A DNA stretch of 64,000 bases from Jiella soli (GCF_020615385.1 NZ_JAJAVB010000015.1:139047-203046); one strand, 5' to 3'. Shown: positions 1-8,626, counted from the first letter of the stretch. The notes: a model not told the origin generated them from the sequence alone. Translations and numbers: made by a program.

Positions 1-1032
1 TGTCCTGAGATTGATGATCGATTCCCAGGAGAACGTGCCGATCGAGACCATGATCATGATCGCGACGAGCGCGGCCATGGGAATGATGGCAACGAGGTCG
101 CCGAGGACGACGATCAGGAAGAGCAGCGTCACGCCTGCGAAGGCGCAGGAGAGCCGGCCGCGGCCGCCGGATTTGATGTTGATCACCGTCTGGCCGATCA
201 TCGCGCAGCCGGCCATGCCGCCGAAGAAGCCGGTCACGGCATTGGCGACGCCCTGGCCGATGCATTCGCGGTTCTTGTCGGAGCCGGTGTCGGTCAGATC
301 GTCGACCACCTGCGCCGTCATCAGCGATTCGAGCAGCCCGACCACCGCGATCCCCGCCGAATAGGGCAGGATGATCAACAGCGTCTCCAGCGTAAACGGC
401 ACGTCCGGCACGAGGAAGCTCGGCAGGGTCGAGGGCAGTTCCCCCATATCTCCGACGGTCCGCAGGTCGAAGCCGAAGCCGACCGACAAGGCCGTCAAGA
501 CGATGATGGTGACGAGCGGCGACGGAACCGCTGTCGTCAGCCGCGGCAGGAGATAGATGATCGCGAGACCCAGCGCGACCATTGCATAGGTCAGCGGCGG
601 GACGTTCACGAGCTCCGGGATCTGCGCCATGAAGATCAGGATCGCCAGCGCGTTGACGAAGCCCGTCATAACCGAGCGGGAGACGAAGCGCATCGCGTCG
701 CCGAGCTTCAGCGCCCCGGCGAGGAGCTGCAGGAGGCCGGCGAGAATGGTGGCGGCGAAGAGATATTGCAGGCCATGCTCGGCGACGAGGGTGACCATCA
801 ACACCGCCGTCGCGGCGGTCGCGGCCGAGATCATGCCCGGGCGGCCGCCGAAGATCGCAGTGAGGACCGCGATGGAGAAGGAGGCGTAGAGGCCGACCTT
901 CGGATCGACGCCTGCAATGATCGAAAAGGCGATCGCCTCGGGTATCAGCGCCAGAGCGACAACGAGGCCGGACAGGAGATCGCTGCGAATATTGCCGAGC
1001 CAATCGGCCTTCAAGGTGCGAGTCGAGATCAT
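1..1032 (-). CDS. SulP family inorganic anion transporter (partial, C-terminus off the window)
   Basis: This is an inner-membrane anion (sulfate/bicarbonate-type) permease. Translating from the ATG at 1032 gives an N-terminus with [19 protein letters not shown] at about residues 31-49, the SulP first-helix signature. Further on come [16 protein letters not shown] (about 265-280), the family SGGRGRLS stretch, and [19 protein letters not shown] near residue 330. These are all hallmark SulP positions. The frame is open for 344 codons to the window edge, so the last helices and any C-terminal STAS domain are not visible. The substrate cannot be read from sequence alone. No partner gene lies beside it; the next gene upstream is a DUF1127 micro-protein. 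Confidence 0.9.
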   Translation of the reverse strand, partial: MISTRTLKADWLGNIRSDLLSGLVVALALIPEAIAFSIIAGVDPKVGLYASFSIAVLTAIFGGRPGMISAATAATAVLMVTLVAEHGLQYLFAATILAGLLQLLAGALKLGDAMRFVSRSVMTGFVNALAILIFMAQIPELVNVPPLTYAMVALGLAIIYLLPRLTTAVPSPLVTIIVLTALSVGFGFDLRTVGDMGELPSTLPSFLVPDVPFTLETLLIILPYSAGIAVVGLLESLMTAQVVDDLTDTGSDKNRECIGQGVANAVTGFFGGMAGCAMIGQTVINIKSGGRGRLSCAFAGVTLLFLIVVLGDLVAIIPMAALVAIMIMVSIGTFSWESIINLRT

Positions 1033-1381
1033 CGGCTCCAGAACACATTGCTGCGCCGCCCGCCGGCCCAGCCGGCGAAGAAGAGCGGATCGCGATGTCC
1101 GCCAAGGGCGACGTCAGATTGGCCGGGGGATGGGCGCCCGGCATAGCCACCCGCCGGAGCGGGTCCTTGTTGCATCGCACTCATGGCCGATTGCGGCTGC
1201 CAAGGCAACCCGCCCGGCGGGAAGACTTAGGGTGCGGGCCATCGTGCTAGCGCGGGAATCCCTATCCCCAGAACGCCGAAGCCCGCCGGCTCTGTCGCAG
1301 GCGCCTCAGAGAGGACGTCGCTTCAGAAAGGGCGGGCAGGCAGACTATGTGTGGCTCGCCGAAGAGACGAGCGGCCGGAAC
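1033..1381. other. Intergenic region without a recognised gene
   Basis: About 350 bases lie between the SulP start and the end of the DUF1127 gene, both on the minus strand. The region must hold the SulP promoter. I saw no convincing coding frame, RNA gene, repeat or clear sigma-70 box. Open frames across it are arginine-rich, low-complexity readings typical of non-coding GC-rich DNA. Confidence 0.5.
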
Positions 1382-1531
1382 TCAGCGGCGGCCGTAACGG
1401 ACAGCGCGGGAGATGCTGGCGCGCTCGACGCCGATGTCGGCGAGTTCGCGGTCGTCCATCATCTGGAGCTCGCGGATGTGGTTGCGGACGGTGCGGAAGG
1501 AGTTGATGCGGTTGGCGAAGCGGCGGAACAT
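1382..1531 (-). CDS. DUF1127 domain-containing small protein (49 aa)
   Basis: ATG at 1531 and TGA at 1382 give 49 residues beginning MFRRFANRINSF. The C-terminal half carries the DUF1127 (YjiS-like) signature: MDDRELADIGVERASI followed by a basic tail ending YGRR. Family members are 45-60 aa, so this is full length. The function of the family is poorly defined. In Brucella and Agrobacterium several DUF1127 genes are activated by the LysR regulator VtlR, and in Agrobacterium they affect phosphate and carbon physiology. A perfect dyad lies 73-91 bases upstream of this start and could be a regulator site (inference). The overlapping longer frame starting with MDNHN is a shadow. Confidence 0.85.
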   Translation of the reverse strand: MFRRFANRINSFRTVRNHIRELQMMDDRELADIGVERASISRAVRYGRR

Positions 1532-1603
1532 TGTGATTGTCCATGTGCGGGATTGCGATGACGCTCAGATATTCCTCGCACCTGCGCAAAAGAAGAGCAG
1601 TCT

Positions 1604-1622
1604 TTGCACATCAGATGTGCAA
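1604..1622. promoter_or_regulatory. Perfect 8-bp-arm palindrome upstream of the DUF1127 gene
   Basis: TTGCACAT-CAG-ATGTGCAA is a perfect inverted repeat 73-91 bases upstream of the DUF1127 start. Its size and position suit a dimeric regulator. Binding by a LysR-type protein such as VtlR is only a guess, because the dyad does not give a symmetric T-N11-A core. Confidence 0.4.
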
Positions 1623-1725
1623 TTGGTGCATGCCCCGCAACGCCCTATGGCTAACCGATCGTGAACGCCGGTATCGCCTGCAGAATGGTCGATCCGGCAA
1701 CGGTCGACGAGACCGCCCTCGCCCT

Positions 1726-1756
1726 GCAGAGCGCGGCCCGCTTTGCCGCGCCCTGC
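1726..1756. terminator. Hairpin downstream of ppa
   Basis: GCAG-A-GCGCGGC pairs with GCCGCGC-C-CTGC around a 7-base loop (11 pairs, one mismatch). It begins about 30 bases past the ppa stop codon. No U-tract follows on the minus strand, so it is a weak terminator candidate or an mRNA 3' end stabiliser. Confidence 0.3.
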
Positions 1757-1785
1757 CCAGTGCTCAAATGTAGTGCAGGATGAGC

Positions 1786-2322
1786 CTATGCCTTCTGCTT
1801 ATTCGCGCGATCGATGGCCGCGGTGATCAGCGCGCGCGCCCGCGAACTGTCGCCCCAATCGCCGATCTTGACCCACTTGCCGGGCTCCAGATCCTTGTAA
1901 TGCTCGAAGAAGTGCTGGATCTGCTTCAGCGTGATATCAGGCAGGTCGCTGTATTCGTGGACCTTTTCGTAGCGCAGCGTCAGTTCGGGAGACGGGACCG
2001 CCAGGACCTTCTCGTCCTGGCCGCTGTTGTCTTCCATGACGAGCACACCGATCGGCCGGCAGTTGATCACGCAGCCGGGGAAGAGCGGGCGGGTGTTGCA
2101 GACCAGAACGTCGATCGGATCGCCGTCATCGGACAGGGTGTGCGGCACGAAGCCATAATTCCCCGGATACGTCATCGGTGTGTACAGAAAGCGGTCGACG
2201 ACGAGACAGCCGGCGTCCTTGTCCATCTCGTACTTGATCGGCTGGCCCCCGACCGGCACCTCGATGATGACGTTGACATCGTTCGGGGGGTTCTTGCCGC
2301 GGGCGATGGCGTCGATGCGCAT
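1786..2322 (-). CDS. ppa: Inorganic pyrophosphatase
   Basis: Cytoplasmic family I soluble pyrophosphatase that hydrolyses PPi to phosphate and so drives biosynthetic reactions. The 178 residues match the usual bacterial length (about 175). The metal-binding signature DGDPIDV is at residues 66-72. It is preceded by the typical [11 protein letters not shown] segment, and the N-terminus [19 protein letters not shown] is characteristic of the enzyme. A good ribosome site (AGAGGA) precedes the ATG. The gene appears monocistronic, with gene-free DNA on both sides. Confidence 0.97.
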   Translation of the reverse strand: MRIDAIARGKNPPNDVNVIIEVPVGGQPIKYEMDKDAGCLVVDRFLYTPMTYPGNYGFVPHTLSDDGDPIDVLVCNTRPLFPGCVINCRPIGVLVMEDNSGQDEKVLAVPSPELTLRYEKVHEYSDLPDITLKQIQHFFEHYKDLEPGKWVKIGDWGDSSRARALITAAIDRANKQKA

Positions 2323-2654
2323 GGTAGATCCTCTTCGGTCAGTAATGAATGGTCGTGTCGGCTTGAAACGGCGGATGCCGACGCTCCCGGAGAAACGCCT
2401 GCCCGCGCTCGCAACGCCCTCTCAGGCGACCCTGCGCGGGGCGTAGGACCGACATGCCGGCCGGTTGGCCGCCCGGCGTTCGCGCCGTCTCTTCCAGGTG
2501 CGCCGCAAGCCCCCACGGGGACGCGCGGTCATTATCCGCTCCCCCTATTTCGCGCAACAGAGCCGTCTGCCCCCGCCCAAGGGACAAGCCCAGCGGGCGA
2601 GGAAAGGCAGATGTTAAGATTGCAGGACGGGGCCCCACAGGACGGGGCGCGAAT
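2323..2654. other. Intergenic region without a recognised gene
   Basis: These 332 bases separate the ppa start from the end of a GNAT gene, all on the minus strand. They should contain the ppa promoter. No RNA gene, repeat or believable coding frame was found. Antisense frames that cross from neighbouring genes are compositionally biased readings. Confidence 0.5.
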
Positions 2655-3161
2655 TCAGCTCCAGACGAAGGCGATCTTCTGGAGCGAGCGTCCCTCGAAG
2701 CATTCGCGACCTTCGGCGCGTTCCATGCCGCCGAGTTGCTCGTAGAAGCCGAGCGCCATGTCGTTCTCGGCCAGCGCCCAGACCACCAGGCCGCGCAGGT
2801 CCCGCTCGCCGAGCAGGCTCCTGGCCGCCTCGAACAGGCGCCGTCCGAAGCCGAGGCCCTGAAAGGCGGGCTTGAGATAGAGCTCGTAGATCTCGCCTTC
2901 CGCGGCGATTGCCGCAGTCCTATTCCGGCCGAGGGTCGCGTAGCCGACCGTCTCGCCGCCAAAATCGACCACGAGGATCCCCGCCCCGCTTCGGATCGCT
3001 CTCGACCACCACGCAGTGTGTCGCCGGCCGATCATCGCGGTCAGTGACCGGTGCGGAATGATGCCGGCATAGGCGCCCCGCCAGGCTGCCTCGTGCACGG
3101 CCGCGAGTGCGGTGGCGTCACGCTGTTCTGCAAAGCGAATCTCGGCGGCGATCGTGGTCAT
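2655..3161 (-). CDS. GNAT family N-acetyltransferase
   Basis: The 168-residue protein has the GNAT fold. N-terminal beta-strand EIRFAEQRDATALAAVHEAAW is followed by the central strand GEIYELYLKPAFQGLGFGRRLF. In it the acetyl-CoA pyrophosphate loop reads QGLGFG (motif A, about residues 98-103). LAENDMALGFYEQLGG is a motif B helix typical of RimI-like enzymes. The substrate is unknown. It sits alone between ppa and a PH-domain gene, so context gives no hint. The start at 3161 is the only ATG before the GNAT strand. Confidence 0.88.
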   Translation of the reverse strand: MTTIAAEIRFAEQRDATALAAVHEAAWRGAYAGIIPHRSLTAMIGRRHTAWWSRAIRSGAGILVVDFGGETVGYATLGRNRTAAIAAEGEIYELYLKPAFQGLGFGRRLFEAARSLLGERDLRGLVVWALAENDMALGFYEQLGGMERAEGRECFEGRSLQKIAFVWS

Positions 3162-3387
3162 CGCTCGTTAACCATAGAAGAAGATTTCCGATCCGCCAGC
3201 GCGCGCAAAAAGTTTCCTATCATCGCCCGCTTTGGGTTCAACTTTGCGTGATCAGCCGCCCGAGATCCCCCGAGGCCTTGAGGATTGGGGCTCCCGGTCG
3301 GCGTCGACCAGCCGGCGCGGCCGTCACGGCATAGGAAACTAGAGCCGCTCTTCGAGGGGAGCATGCTTCCTGCACGGCGCCCGCTCC

Positions 3388-3765
3388 TCACCGGGAAAGC
3401 ACGCCTTCTGCCAAGGCCCGCTGGATACCGGCGATGTTGGCGCGCCGGGACAGCTCGCGCTGGATCGGCGGCTGACCGCTGATCCACAGCGTCATCTCCG
3501 AATCGACGTCGAAGTGACCGGCCGTCTCGATCGAGAACATGGTGATCGACCGGTAGGGAATCGACTGGATGTGGCGCTTGCGTCCCGTCATCCCCTGTTT
3601 GTCGATGATGATCAGCCGGAGATCGGTGAAGACCAGCACGTCCCGCACCACCTGGAACGCCAGCACGATCGTCTCGTCCGAGACCAGAAGCGGATCGAGA
3701 TCAGACCGGATTTGGTCGACGTCGACATCGCTGGTGAGCCCGATAAGGCCGGACAACAATCCCAT
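3388..3765 (-). CDS. Bacterial PH-domain protein (bPH_1, PF08000-like)
   Basis: Starting at the ATG at 3765, which has AGGAG just upstream, gives 125 residues beginning MGLLSGLIGL. The sequence DEQ-like region VSDETIVLAFQVVRDVLVFTD, LIIIDKQGMTGRKRHIQSIPYRSITMFS and a closing amphipathic helix match the short bacterial PH-like domain family. Members are 115-130 aa, often cytoplasmic and of unknown role. A longer reading frame extends upstream to 3966, but that part is arginine-rich, lacks a ribosome site and is not conserved-looking. No operon partner is evident. Confidence 0.85.
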   Translation of the reverse strand: MGLLSGLIGLTSDVDVDQIRSDLDPLLVSDETIVLAFQVVRDVLVFTDLRLIIIDKQGMTGRKRHIQSIPYRSITMFSIETAGHFDVDSEMTLWISGQPPIQRELSRRANIAGIQRALAEGVLSR

Positions 3766-4377
3766 TGGATCAACTCCTGCTGGTGACGAAAATGCGCGCG
3801 TGCAGGGAAATGGGGCCTTCTCCTGCAAAAGCTGCGTGGTTGCGGCACGTCGGCGCGAAACCGTCAGCCCGCCTTCCGGTCCGGTCGTTCTACAGCGGCC
3901 GACAGTGCTGCGGGAGGCGAACAGGTGCGCCGACGGCCGCCACCCACAGAAACTTCGCAGTCGCACCGGCCCGCGCGCAGACTGAGTGAAGGCTTTCCTT
4001 GGAAAAAGCTTAGACTTTGATCTTTCCGCCTCGTCACCGCTGTGAAGAGCGTCGACGCGATACCCGTGCTCCCCCCTTCGTTCCTGCCGCTGACGCAGCG
4101 CCAGCGGCAGGAATGGCGGGCCTCGACGTGGCCGTCCCGCCAGATGCGGCTACTCCCTCCGCCCATTCCGTCTTGGACCGCGGAGCATTTGGCGGGGTGG
4201 AACGGATGGCCTCGCCGAACCTGATGCCCGATCAGGCGTAGGGCCTGACGGCAATCGCCCGCCGGAGGCCAATCGCCGGAAGGTGGGGAAGACCCTTGCG
4301 CCTGCAGTGGGAGATTCGGCTCCCCTCAGGATCGGGCCGTGGCGTGAAAACGTTTGGTGGCGCAAAACGGACGCGGA
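3766..4377. other. 612-base gap without a recognised gene
   Basis: This is the longest gene-free stretch in the window. It lies upstream of the PH-domain gene and downstream of a lipoprotein gene, both minus strand. Frames of 60-100 codons exist but have no ribosome sites, no recognisable domain and skewed composition. The only clear structure is a 12-bp perfect hairpin at 4081-4113, listed separately. Confidence 0.5.
4081..4113. repeat. Perfect 12-bp inverted repeat (hairpin)
   Basis: TTCCTGCCGCTG (4081-4092) is complementary to CAGCGGCAGGAA (4102-4113) across a 9-base loop. No T-run follows on either strand, so it is not a canonical intrinsic terminator. It could stabilise an RNA or be a remnant of a mobile repeat. 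Confidence 0.5.
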
Positions 4378-4944
4378 TCAGACCAGGCCGAGCGTGTTGC
4401 AGTCGACATAGACCCCAAGACGTTCGTTGCGATCGCGCCCCAGCTGCCGCAGCCGGAATTCAGGGTTCGGTCCCGCGTTCGGTGAGACGCTCACGACGCG
4501 GAACGGATAGCTGCTGGATGCGCCGTCCTGCGCGGCGGTCACGATGCCGCAGACCGCGACCGCCCCCTGTTCGGTCCGCCCCGCATGCGAGCCGAGGAAG
4601 GTCACCTGCCATTCTTCGGGAAAGGCGGCCCGGACCGCCTGCCGCACGGCGGCTGTCTCGGCTGCCGTAAGGACATGGGGCGAGGTCGGAGCGAGGACCT
4701 CCTCCTCCCCGCCCGGCCAAAGGCTCGTCAGGTCGATGTCCGGCATTTCCAGAGGCGGAAGGCTGACCGAGGGAATGGTCCATTGCGGCGCCTGACCGCA
4801 GGAGGCCAGCGGGATCGTCAGGGCTAATGCGAGGGCCGCCGAAACAGCCGTTCGCCGGCCATCCCGTAGGCCGATGCGGCAGTGCGGGCGCGCGGTGTGC
4901 GCACGGATCCCCACTTGCTCTGGTCGGGATGCTCTTGACGACAT
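4378..4944 (-). CDS. Putative lipoprotein of unknown function
   Basis: The 188-residue frame contains a lipoprotein signal: a basic stretch (GRRTAVSA), a hydrophobic run (ALALALTIP) and the lipobox LASC at about residues 46-49. Cys49 would become the lipidated first residue. The mature part is about 140 aa, begins with a Pro-rich linker (PSVSLPPLEMPDIDL) and contains two further cysteines (AVCGIV and YVDCNT) that could pair. The 30 residues before the signal are long for a lipoprotein, so translation may start at an internal codon such as the GTG around residue 11. I recognise no named family. Export to the outer or inner membrane is inferred. Confidence 0.7.
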   Translation of the reverse strand: MSSRASRPEQVGIRAHTARPHCRIGLRDGRRTAVSAALALALTIPLASCGQAPQWTIPSVSLPPLEMPDIDLTSLWPGGEEEVLAPTSPHVLTAAETAAVRQAVRAAFPEEWQVTFLGSHAGRTEQGAVAVCGIVTAAQDGASSSYPFRVVSVSPNAGPNPEFRLRQLGRDRNERLGVYVDCNTLGLV

Positions 4945-5206
4945 CTCGAGACGTGTCCCTCCCCGCGCCGCCTCCGGGCCGGAGTGCCAAATCCATAGGA
5001 TGGGTGCCGCAACGACGCAATCGACACCTTCGGTCGAAAGCGTCTCGTCCGAAAATGGTTGCAGAAGGGCGACGCCCGCAGGGCGCGGAAGGCCGACAGT
5101 CGTACAATGTCGGCATTGTGTTGCCGGCTACGGAAAAGCGGCCTCGTTGCACAATTCGCAGGCGCTAAGTCGCAGAGCAGCTGCAAAAATAGCTGGAGTT
5201 CCTCCC

Positions 5207-5605
5207 ATGCCAGAGAGACCCGCAAGAGCCATGGCCTACGGTGCCTGGCTCCTGGTCCTGTCCGCGCTCGTCGGCTTGATCGTTGCCGCCGTCAACGCCT
5301 TCAACCCGGGCAATGGCATCGCCTTCAGCTTCGGTGCCTATCTCGTTCTCGCATCAACGACGCTGCTCCTCGTGGCCGCGCTGATCGTTGCATTCGTGCG
5401 CAGTCGCCCCCGCTGGCTCGGCGGCCTGCTAAGCTTCCTCGCCCTTCTCGACCTGATCGGCACGGGCCTCGCCGCCTACTTCCTCGAAGCCAACATTCTG
5501 CTCGGGGCCATGGTCGTCGGACTGATCGGCTGGCTCGTCCATCTCTTCGTCGACCCCTCCCCGCGTCCGGATCCGACCGACACCATGAAAGCAAGGGCCG
5601 CGTAA
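5207..5605 (+). CDS. Four-TM small membrane protein preceding the PQQ dehydrogenase
   Basis: ATG at 5207 with GGAG nine bases upstream gives 132 residues. Four hydrophobic helices are visible at about 9-31 (AYGAWLLVLSALVGLIVAAV), 38-64, 69-92 and 95-114, with a polar tail ending DTMKARAA. Membrane-bound PQQ glucose dehydrogenases of the Gcd family have a membrane domain of about 150 aa and five helices fused to the N-terminus of the propeller. Here a similar-sized membrane protein is a separate gene ending 2 bases before the propeller gene. The likely role is membrane anchor and ubiquinone-linked partner of that dehydrogenase (inference). The region upstream of 5207 is an unlikely extension. 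Confidence 0.8.
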   Translation: MPERPARAMAYGAWLLVLSALVGLIVAAVNAFNPGNGIAFSFGAYLVLASTTLLLVAALIVAFVRSRPRWLGGLLSFLALLDLIGTGLAAYFLEANILLGAMVVGLIGWLVHLFVDPSPRPDPTDTMKARAA

Positions 5606-5607
5606 CC

Positions 5608-7785
5608 ATGTTGCATGACACCCGCACGGCACTGACAGTCCTTCTGCTCCTGTCGAGTTCCCTCACGACCGCAATCGCACAGGACAGTCCGCCGGCCGGA
5701 ACCGACGCGCCCGCCAGCCAGAGCGGTGGCGAGGCGCCGGGTATCACTTCGCCGCAGCAGGAGAACCAGGGAGAGGCAGCGGCCGGGTCGTCCGAGCCAC
5801 AGGATCAGAAGCGCGCCGAGCCGCAGACGACGACGACCGAGACCAAGGGCGGCGCCACGGTCGAGACGCCTGCTGCGGCCACCGAAGATACTGGCGGTGC
5901 TGCAGCCGTCGAGGCGAGCGCCCAACCGGCAAAGAAGGGGCCCGACGCCTGGATGCAGTCGCCGCAGAGCTGGACGACGTTCAACGGCGACCTCATGGCA
6001 CAGAAATATTCGCCCGCCGACCAGATCACGCCGGACAACGTACAAAACCTAGAAAAGGTCTGGGAATATCACACCGGCGACGTCTCGGACGGCTCGGGCG
6101 ACATCCCGACCACGGTCTGGTCGGCGACCCCGCTCTTCGTCAACGATACGCTCTATATCGGCACGCCCTTCTACCGGATCATCGCCCTAGCACCGGACAC
6201 CGGCAAGGAGAAATGGAGTTTCGACCCGCACGCCAAGCTCGAGGCCCTGACGCAGCCGGCCATGAAGAATCGCGGCGTCGCCTATTGGCAGTCGGACGAT
6301 CCCAAGAGCGGCGAGGCATGCCAGAAGATCGTCTATATCGGCACGATGGACGCCAAGCTCTACGGCGTCGATGCAGACACCGGCAAGCCCTGCGACAGCT
6401 TCGGCAAGGGCGGCATGGTCGACGTCAACCAGTGGAACACGATCAACGACAAATGGCCGCTGTCGCTTCTTCAGGCGGCGACGGTCTATCACGACACGCT
6501 GTTCCTCGGATGGGCCGGCAAGGACTGGACCAACAGCGCGGCGCCTCCGGGCACCGTCTTCGCCCTGGATGCTCGGAGCGGCAAGCTGAAGTGGATGTTC
6601 CACGCCTTGCCCAACGAGGTCATCTCCCGCACCGGCACGGCCAATGTCTGGGCCTCGATGTCGATCGACCCCGAGCGCGGGATTCTCTACATCCCGGTCT
6701 CCTCCCCGAGCCCGAACTATTACGGCGGGGCGCGCAAGGAGAAACTCCCTCTCGCGACCTCGGTCACGGCACTGGACACCGACACCGGCAAGGTGATCTG
6801 GAGCCGCCAGCTCGTCCATCACGACATCTGGGACTACGATACCGACGCGCCGCCGACGCTAGTCGACATCCAGAAGGACGGCCAGACCATCCCGGCCCTC
6901 GTCCAGACCTCCAAGCAGGGCTTTCTCTATGTCCTCAACCGGGAGACGGGCGAGCCTGTCTATCCGATCGAGGAGCGCCCTGTCCCGGCCTCGGACGTTC
7001 CGGGCGAAGAGGCTTCGCCGACACAGCCCTATGTCGCCAAGCCGCAGCGCGTGATCCCCGACGAATGGCCGGGTGTGTCGACGCTTGCCGATTGGGTGGG
7101 CTTCGGCGAATGCAGCAAGCGGGCGGCGAGCTACCGCTATGACGGCCCGTTCACGCCGCCGAGCCTCCAGGGCACCATCGCCTATCCGCCCACGACGGGC
7201 GGCTCGCAATGGGGCGGCGGCGCCGTCGATCCGAACACCGGCATCTACGTCGTCAACTCCAACTCCGTCGTGCAGATCTACACGCTCATCCCGCGCGACG
7301 AGTTCCAGCAGAAGAGCCAGGAGGGCGAGACTTCCGGCTATTACGCCCAGGGAGATGCCGACTACGCTTTCAAGCTGGAGACCTTCCTCAACTGGGCGGG
7401 CATGCCCTGCTGGAACCCGCCATACGGGACGATCGCGGCCTATGACCTGAAGACCGGCGACCGCCTCTGGAACGAGCCCTTCGGCCAAGTACAGAAATAC
7501 GGCTTCTACATGCCGGAATCCTGGGGCTCGGTGACGATCGGGGCGCCGGTGATCACCAAATCGGGGCTGATCTTCATCGGCGCATCGATGGACTCGCGCG
7601 TGCGGGCGCTCGACCTGAAGACCGGCAAGGTCCTGTGGAAGACGCTGGTCGACGCGCCAGCTGTCTCCATGCCTGCCGTCTACACATACAAGGGCCGGCA
7701 ATACGTGACCTTCGTCGTCGGCGGCAACACGATCCTGCTGCCGAAGGTGGCGGACCAGGTGGTGACCTACGCTTTGCCTGAGTAG
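5608..7785 (+). CDS. PQQ-dependent dehydrogenase (Gcd/quinate type beta-propeller), periplasmic
   Basis: ATG at 5608 gives 725 residues. Residues 1-24 form a signal peptide ending TAIA. Residues 25-118 are an Ala/Glu/Gln/Thr-rich linker. From 119 (WTTFNGDLMAQKYSPADQI) to the end runs an eight-bladed quinoprotein propeller with repeated A-x-D-x-x-T-G-K-x-x-W blades. The block VHHDIWDYDTDAPPTLVDI (about 403-421) and the closing blade match the membrane glucose/quinate/shikimate dehydrogenase family rather than the methanol dehydrogenases. The reaction would be PQQ-linked oxidation of a sugar or polyol in the periplasm. The usual N-terminal membrane helices are missing and appear to be supplied by the adjacent 4-TM gene. 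The substrate is unproven. No pqq biosynthesis genes lie in the window. Confidence 0.88.
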   Translation: MLHDTRTALTVLLLLSSSLTTAIAQDSPPAGTDAPASQSGGEAPGITSPQQENQGEAAAGSSEPQDQKRAEPQTTTTETKGGATVETPAAATEDTGGAAAVEASAQPAKKGPDAWMQSPQSWTTFNGDLMAQKYSPADQITPDNVQNLEKVWEYHTGDVSDGSGDIPTTVWSATPLFVNDTLYIGTPFYRIIALAPDTGKEKWSFDPHAKLEALTQPAMKNRGVAYWQSDDPKSGEACQKIVYIGTMDAKLYGVDADTGKPCDSFGKGGMVDVNQWNTINDKWPLSLLQAATVYHDTLFLGWAGKDWTNSAAPPGTVFALDARSGKLKWMFHALPNEVISRTGTANVWASMSIDPERGILYIPVSSPSPNYYGGARKEKLPLATSVTALDTDTGKVIWSRQLVHHDIWDYDTDAPPTLVDIQKDGQTIPALVQTSKQGFLYVLNRETGEPVYPIEERPVPASDVPGEEASPTQPYVAKPQRVIPDEWPGVSTLADWVGFGECSKRAASYRYDGPFTPPSLQGTIAYPPTTGGSQWGGGAVDPNTGIYVVNSNSVVQIYTLIPRDEFQQKSQEGETSGYYAQGDADYAFKLETFLNWAGMPCWNPPYGTIAAYDLKTGDRLWNEPFGQVQKYGFYMPESWGSVTIGAPVITKSGLIFIGASMDSRVRALDLKTGKVLWKTLVDAPAVSMPAVYTYKGRQYVTFVVGGNTILLPKVADQVVTYALPE

Positions 7786-7823
7786 CGGGCAAACGATTTA
7801 CTTCTTGCGATCAAGACGTTGCC

Positions 7824-7848
7824 GGAACCGGCGGCGTCTCCCGGCGTT
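7824..7848 (+). promoter_or_regulatory. EcfG-type general stress promoter (GGAAC-N16-CGTT)
   Basis: GGAAC at 7824-7828 and CGTT at 7845-7848 are separated by exactly 16 bases. This matches the alphaproteobacterial general-stress sigma factor consensus GGAAC-N16/17-CGTT. A start site near 7855 would leave a leader of about 30 bases with a purine-rich ribosome site before the ATG at 7885. Confidence 0.75.
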
Positions 7849-7884
7849 TTCTCTCGGGCACCAATAAAAAGAGAGATCTGGGAT

Positions 7885-8610
7885 ATGAAACGTCTTTCCG
7901 TCCTTCTTGCTGGTGCGGCGCTTTGCAGCCTCCCGGTGACCGCAGCGTCGGCAGATTGCCGCGCCGAACTCGCGAACCTGACGTCCGACAGCACGACGAC
8001 GTCCTCCGTCACTCAGACCACTGAGGGCGGCACGTCCGGTTCCGCGGATGCCTCTGCCGCCGCGCAGGGCACGACGACGAATTTCGAGACCGGCAAGACC
8101 TCGGGTGGTTCGGCGGCCGCCGCAGATCAGAAGTCCGCCAATATTTCCAAGGATGGGACCCTCGCCCCGCTCGAAAGCCCAGGCGATGCCGACGCGCCCG
8201 CTTCGGCCAATAGCTCAGGCGAACAGGGCGGGATGTCGAGCGACCAGTCCTCGGCGTCGGCGCAAGGCACGACGACCAGTGGATCGGATACTGCCAGCGC
8301 AGGCAGCGTCTCCAAGGACGGCCAGACGATGCCGATGGCGAGCGGACAAGGCCAGGGCGAACCGAACGTCGCAATGTCCGGTCAGGACGTCAACGCCCAG
8401 CAGTCGGGCCAGAAGACAGCGGCAGCCGCGAGCGGTCAGGGCACCGGTGGGAATGCCGGCAATACGTCCGAGACGGCCAGTGCGTCGGGGAGCGGCTACG
8501 ATCAGGCGGTCCAGCGTGCGCAAAATGCTCTCGCGTCCGGTGACGAGACAGCCTGTCTCGCAGCCGTCGAGGAAGCTCGGGGAATGCAGGGCGAGCGCAC
8601 GACGCAGTAA
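7885..8610 (+). CDS. Exported low-complexity protein, probable general-stress gene
   Basis: ATG at 7885 (GAGAGA upstream) gives 241 residues. A signal peptide, MKRLSVLLAGAALCSLPV then TAASA, is cleaved before Asp24. The mature protein is Ser/Thr/Gly/Ala/Gln-rich and contains two imperfect repeats, each with AQGTTT followed about 30 residues later by SKDG. The C-terminal 35 residues (YDQAVQRAQNALASGDETAC) look like a conserved helix pair. The mature chain has only two cysteines, Cys25 and Cys224, one at each end, which invites a disulfide. No named family was recognised. A strong EcfG-like promoter lies just upstream, suggesting induction in general stress. A cell-envelope or periplasmic location is inferred. 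Confidence 0.8.
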   Translation: MKRLSVLLAGAALCSLPVTAASADCRAELANLTSDSTTTSSVTQTTEGGTSGSADASAAAQGTTTNFETGKTSGGSAAAADQKSANISKDGTLAPLESPGDADAPASANSSGEQGGMSSDQSSASAQGTTTSGSDTASAGSVSKDGQTMPMASGQGQGEPNVAMSGQDVNAQQSGQKTAAAASGQGTGGNAGNTSETASASGSGYDQAVQRAQNALASGDETACLAAVEEARGMQGERTTQ

Positions 8611-8626
8611 GTTCTCTGAAGCGGCG

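Noticed and set aside
4150-4365. A 71-codon minus-strand frame in the gene-free gap
   Set aside because: No ribosome site, proline/arginine/serine-rich composition and no recognisable pattern.
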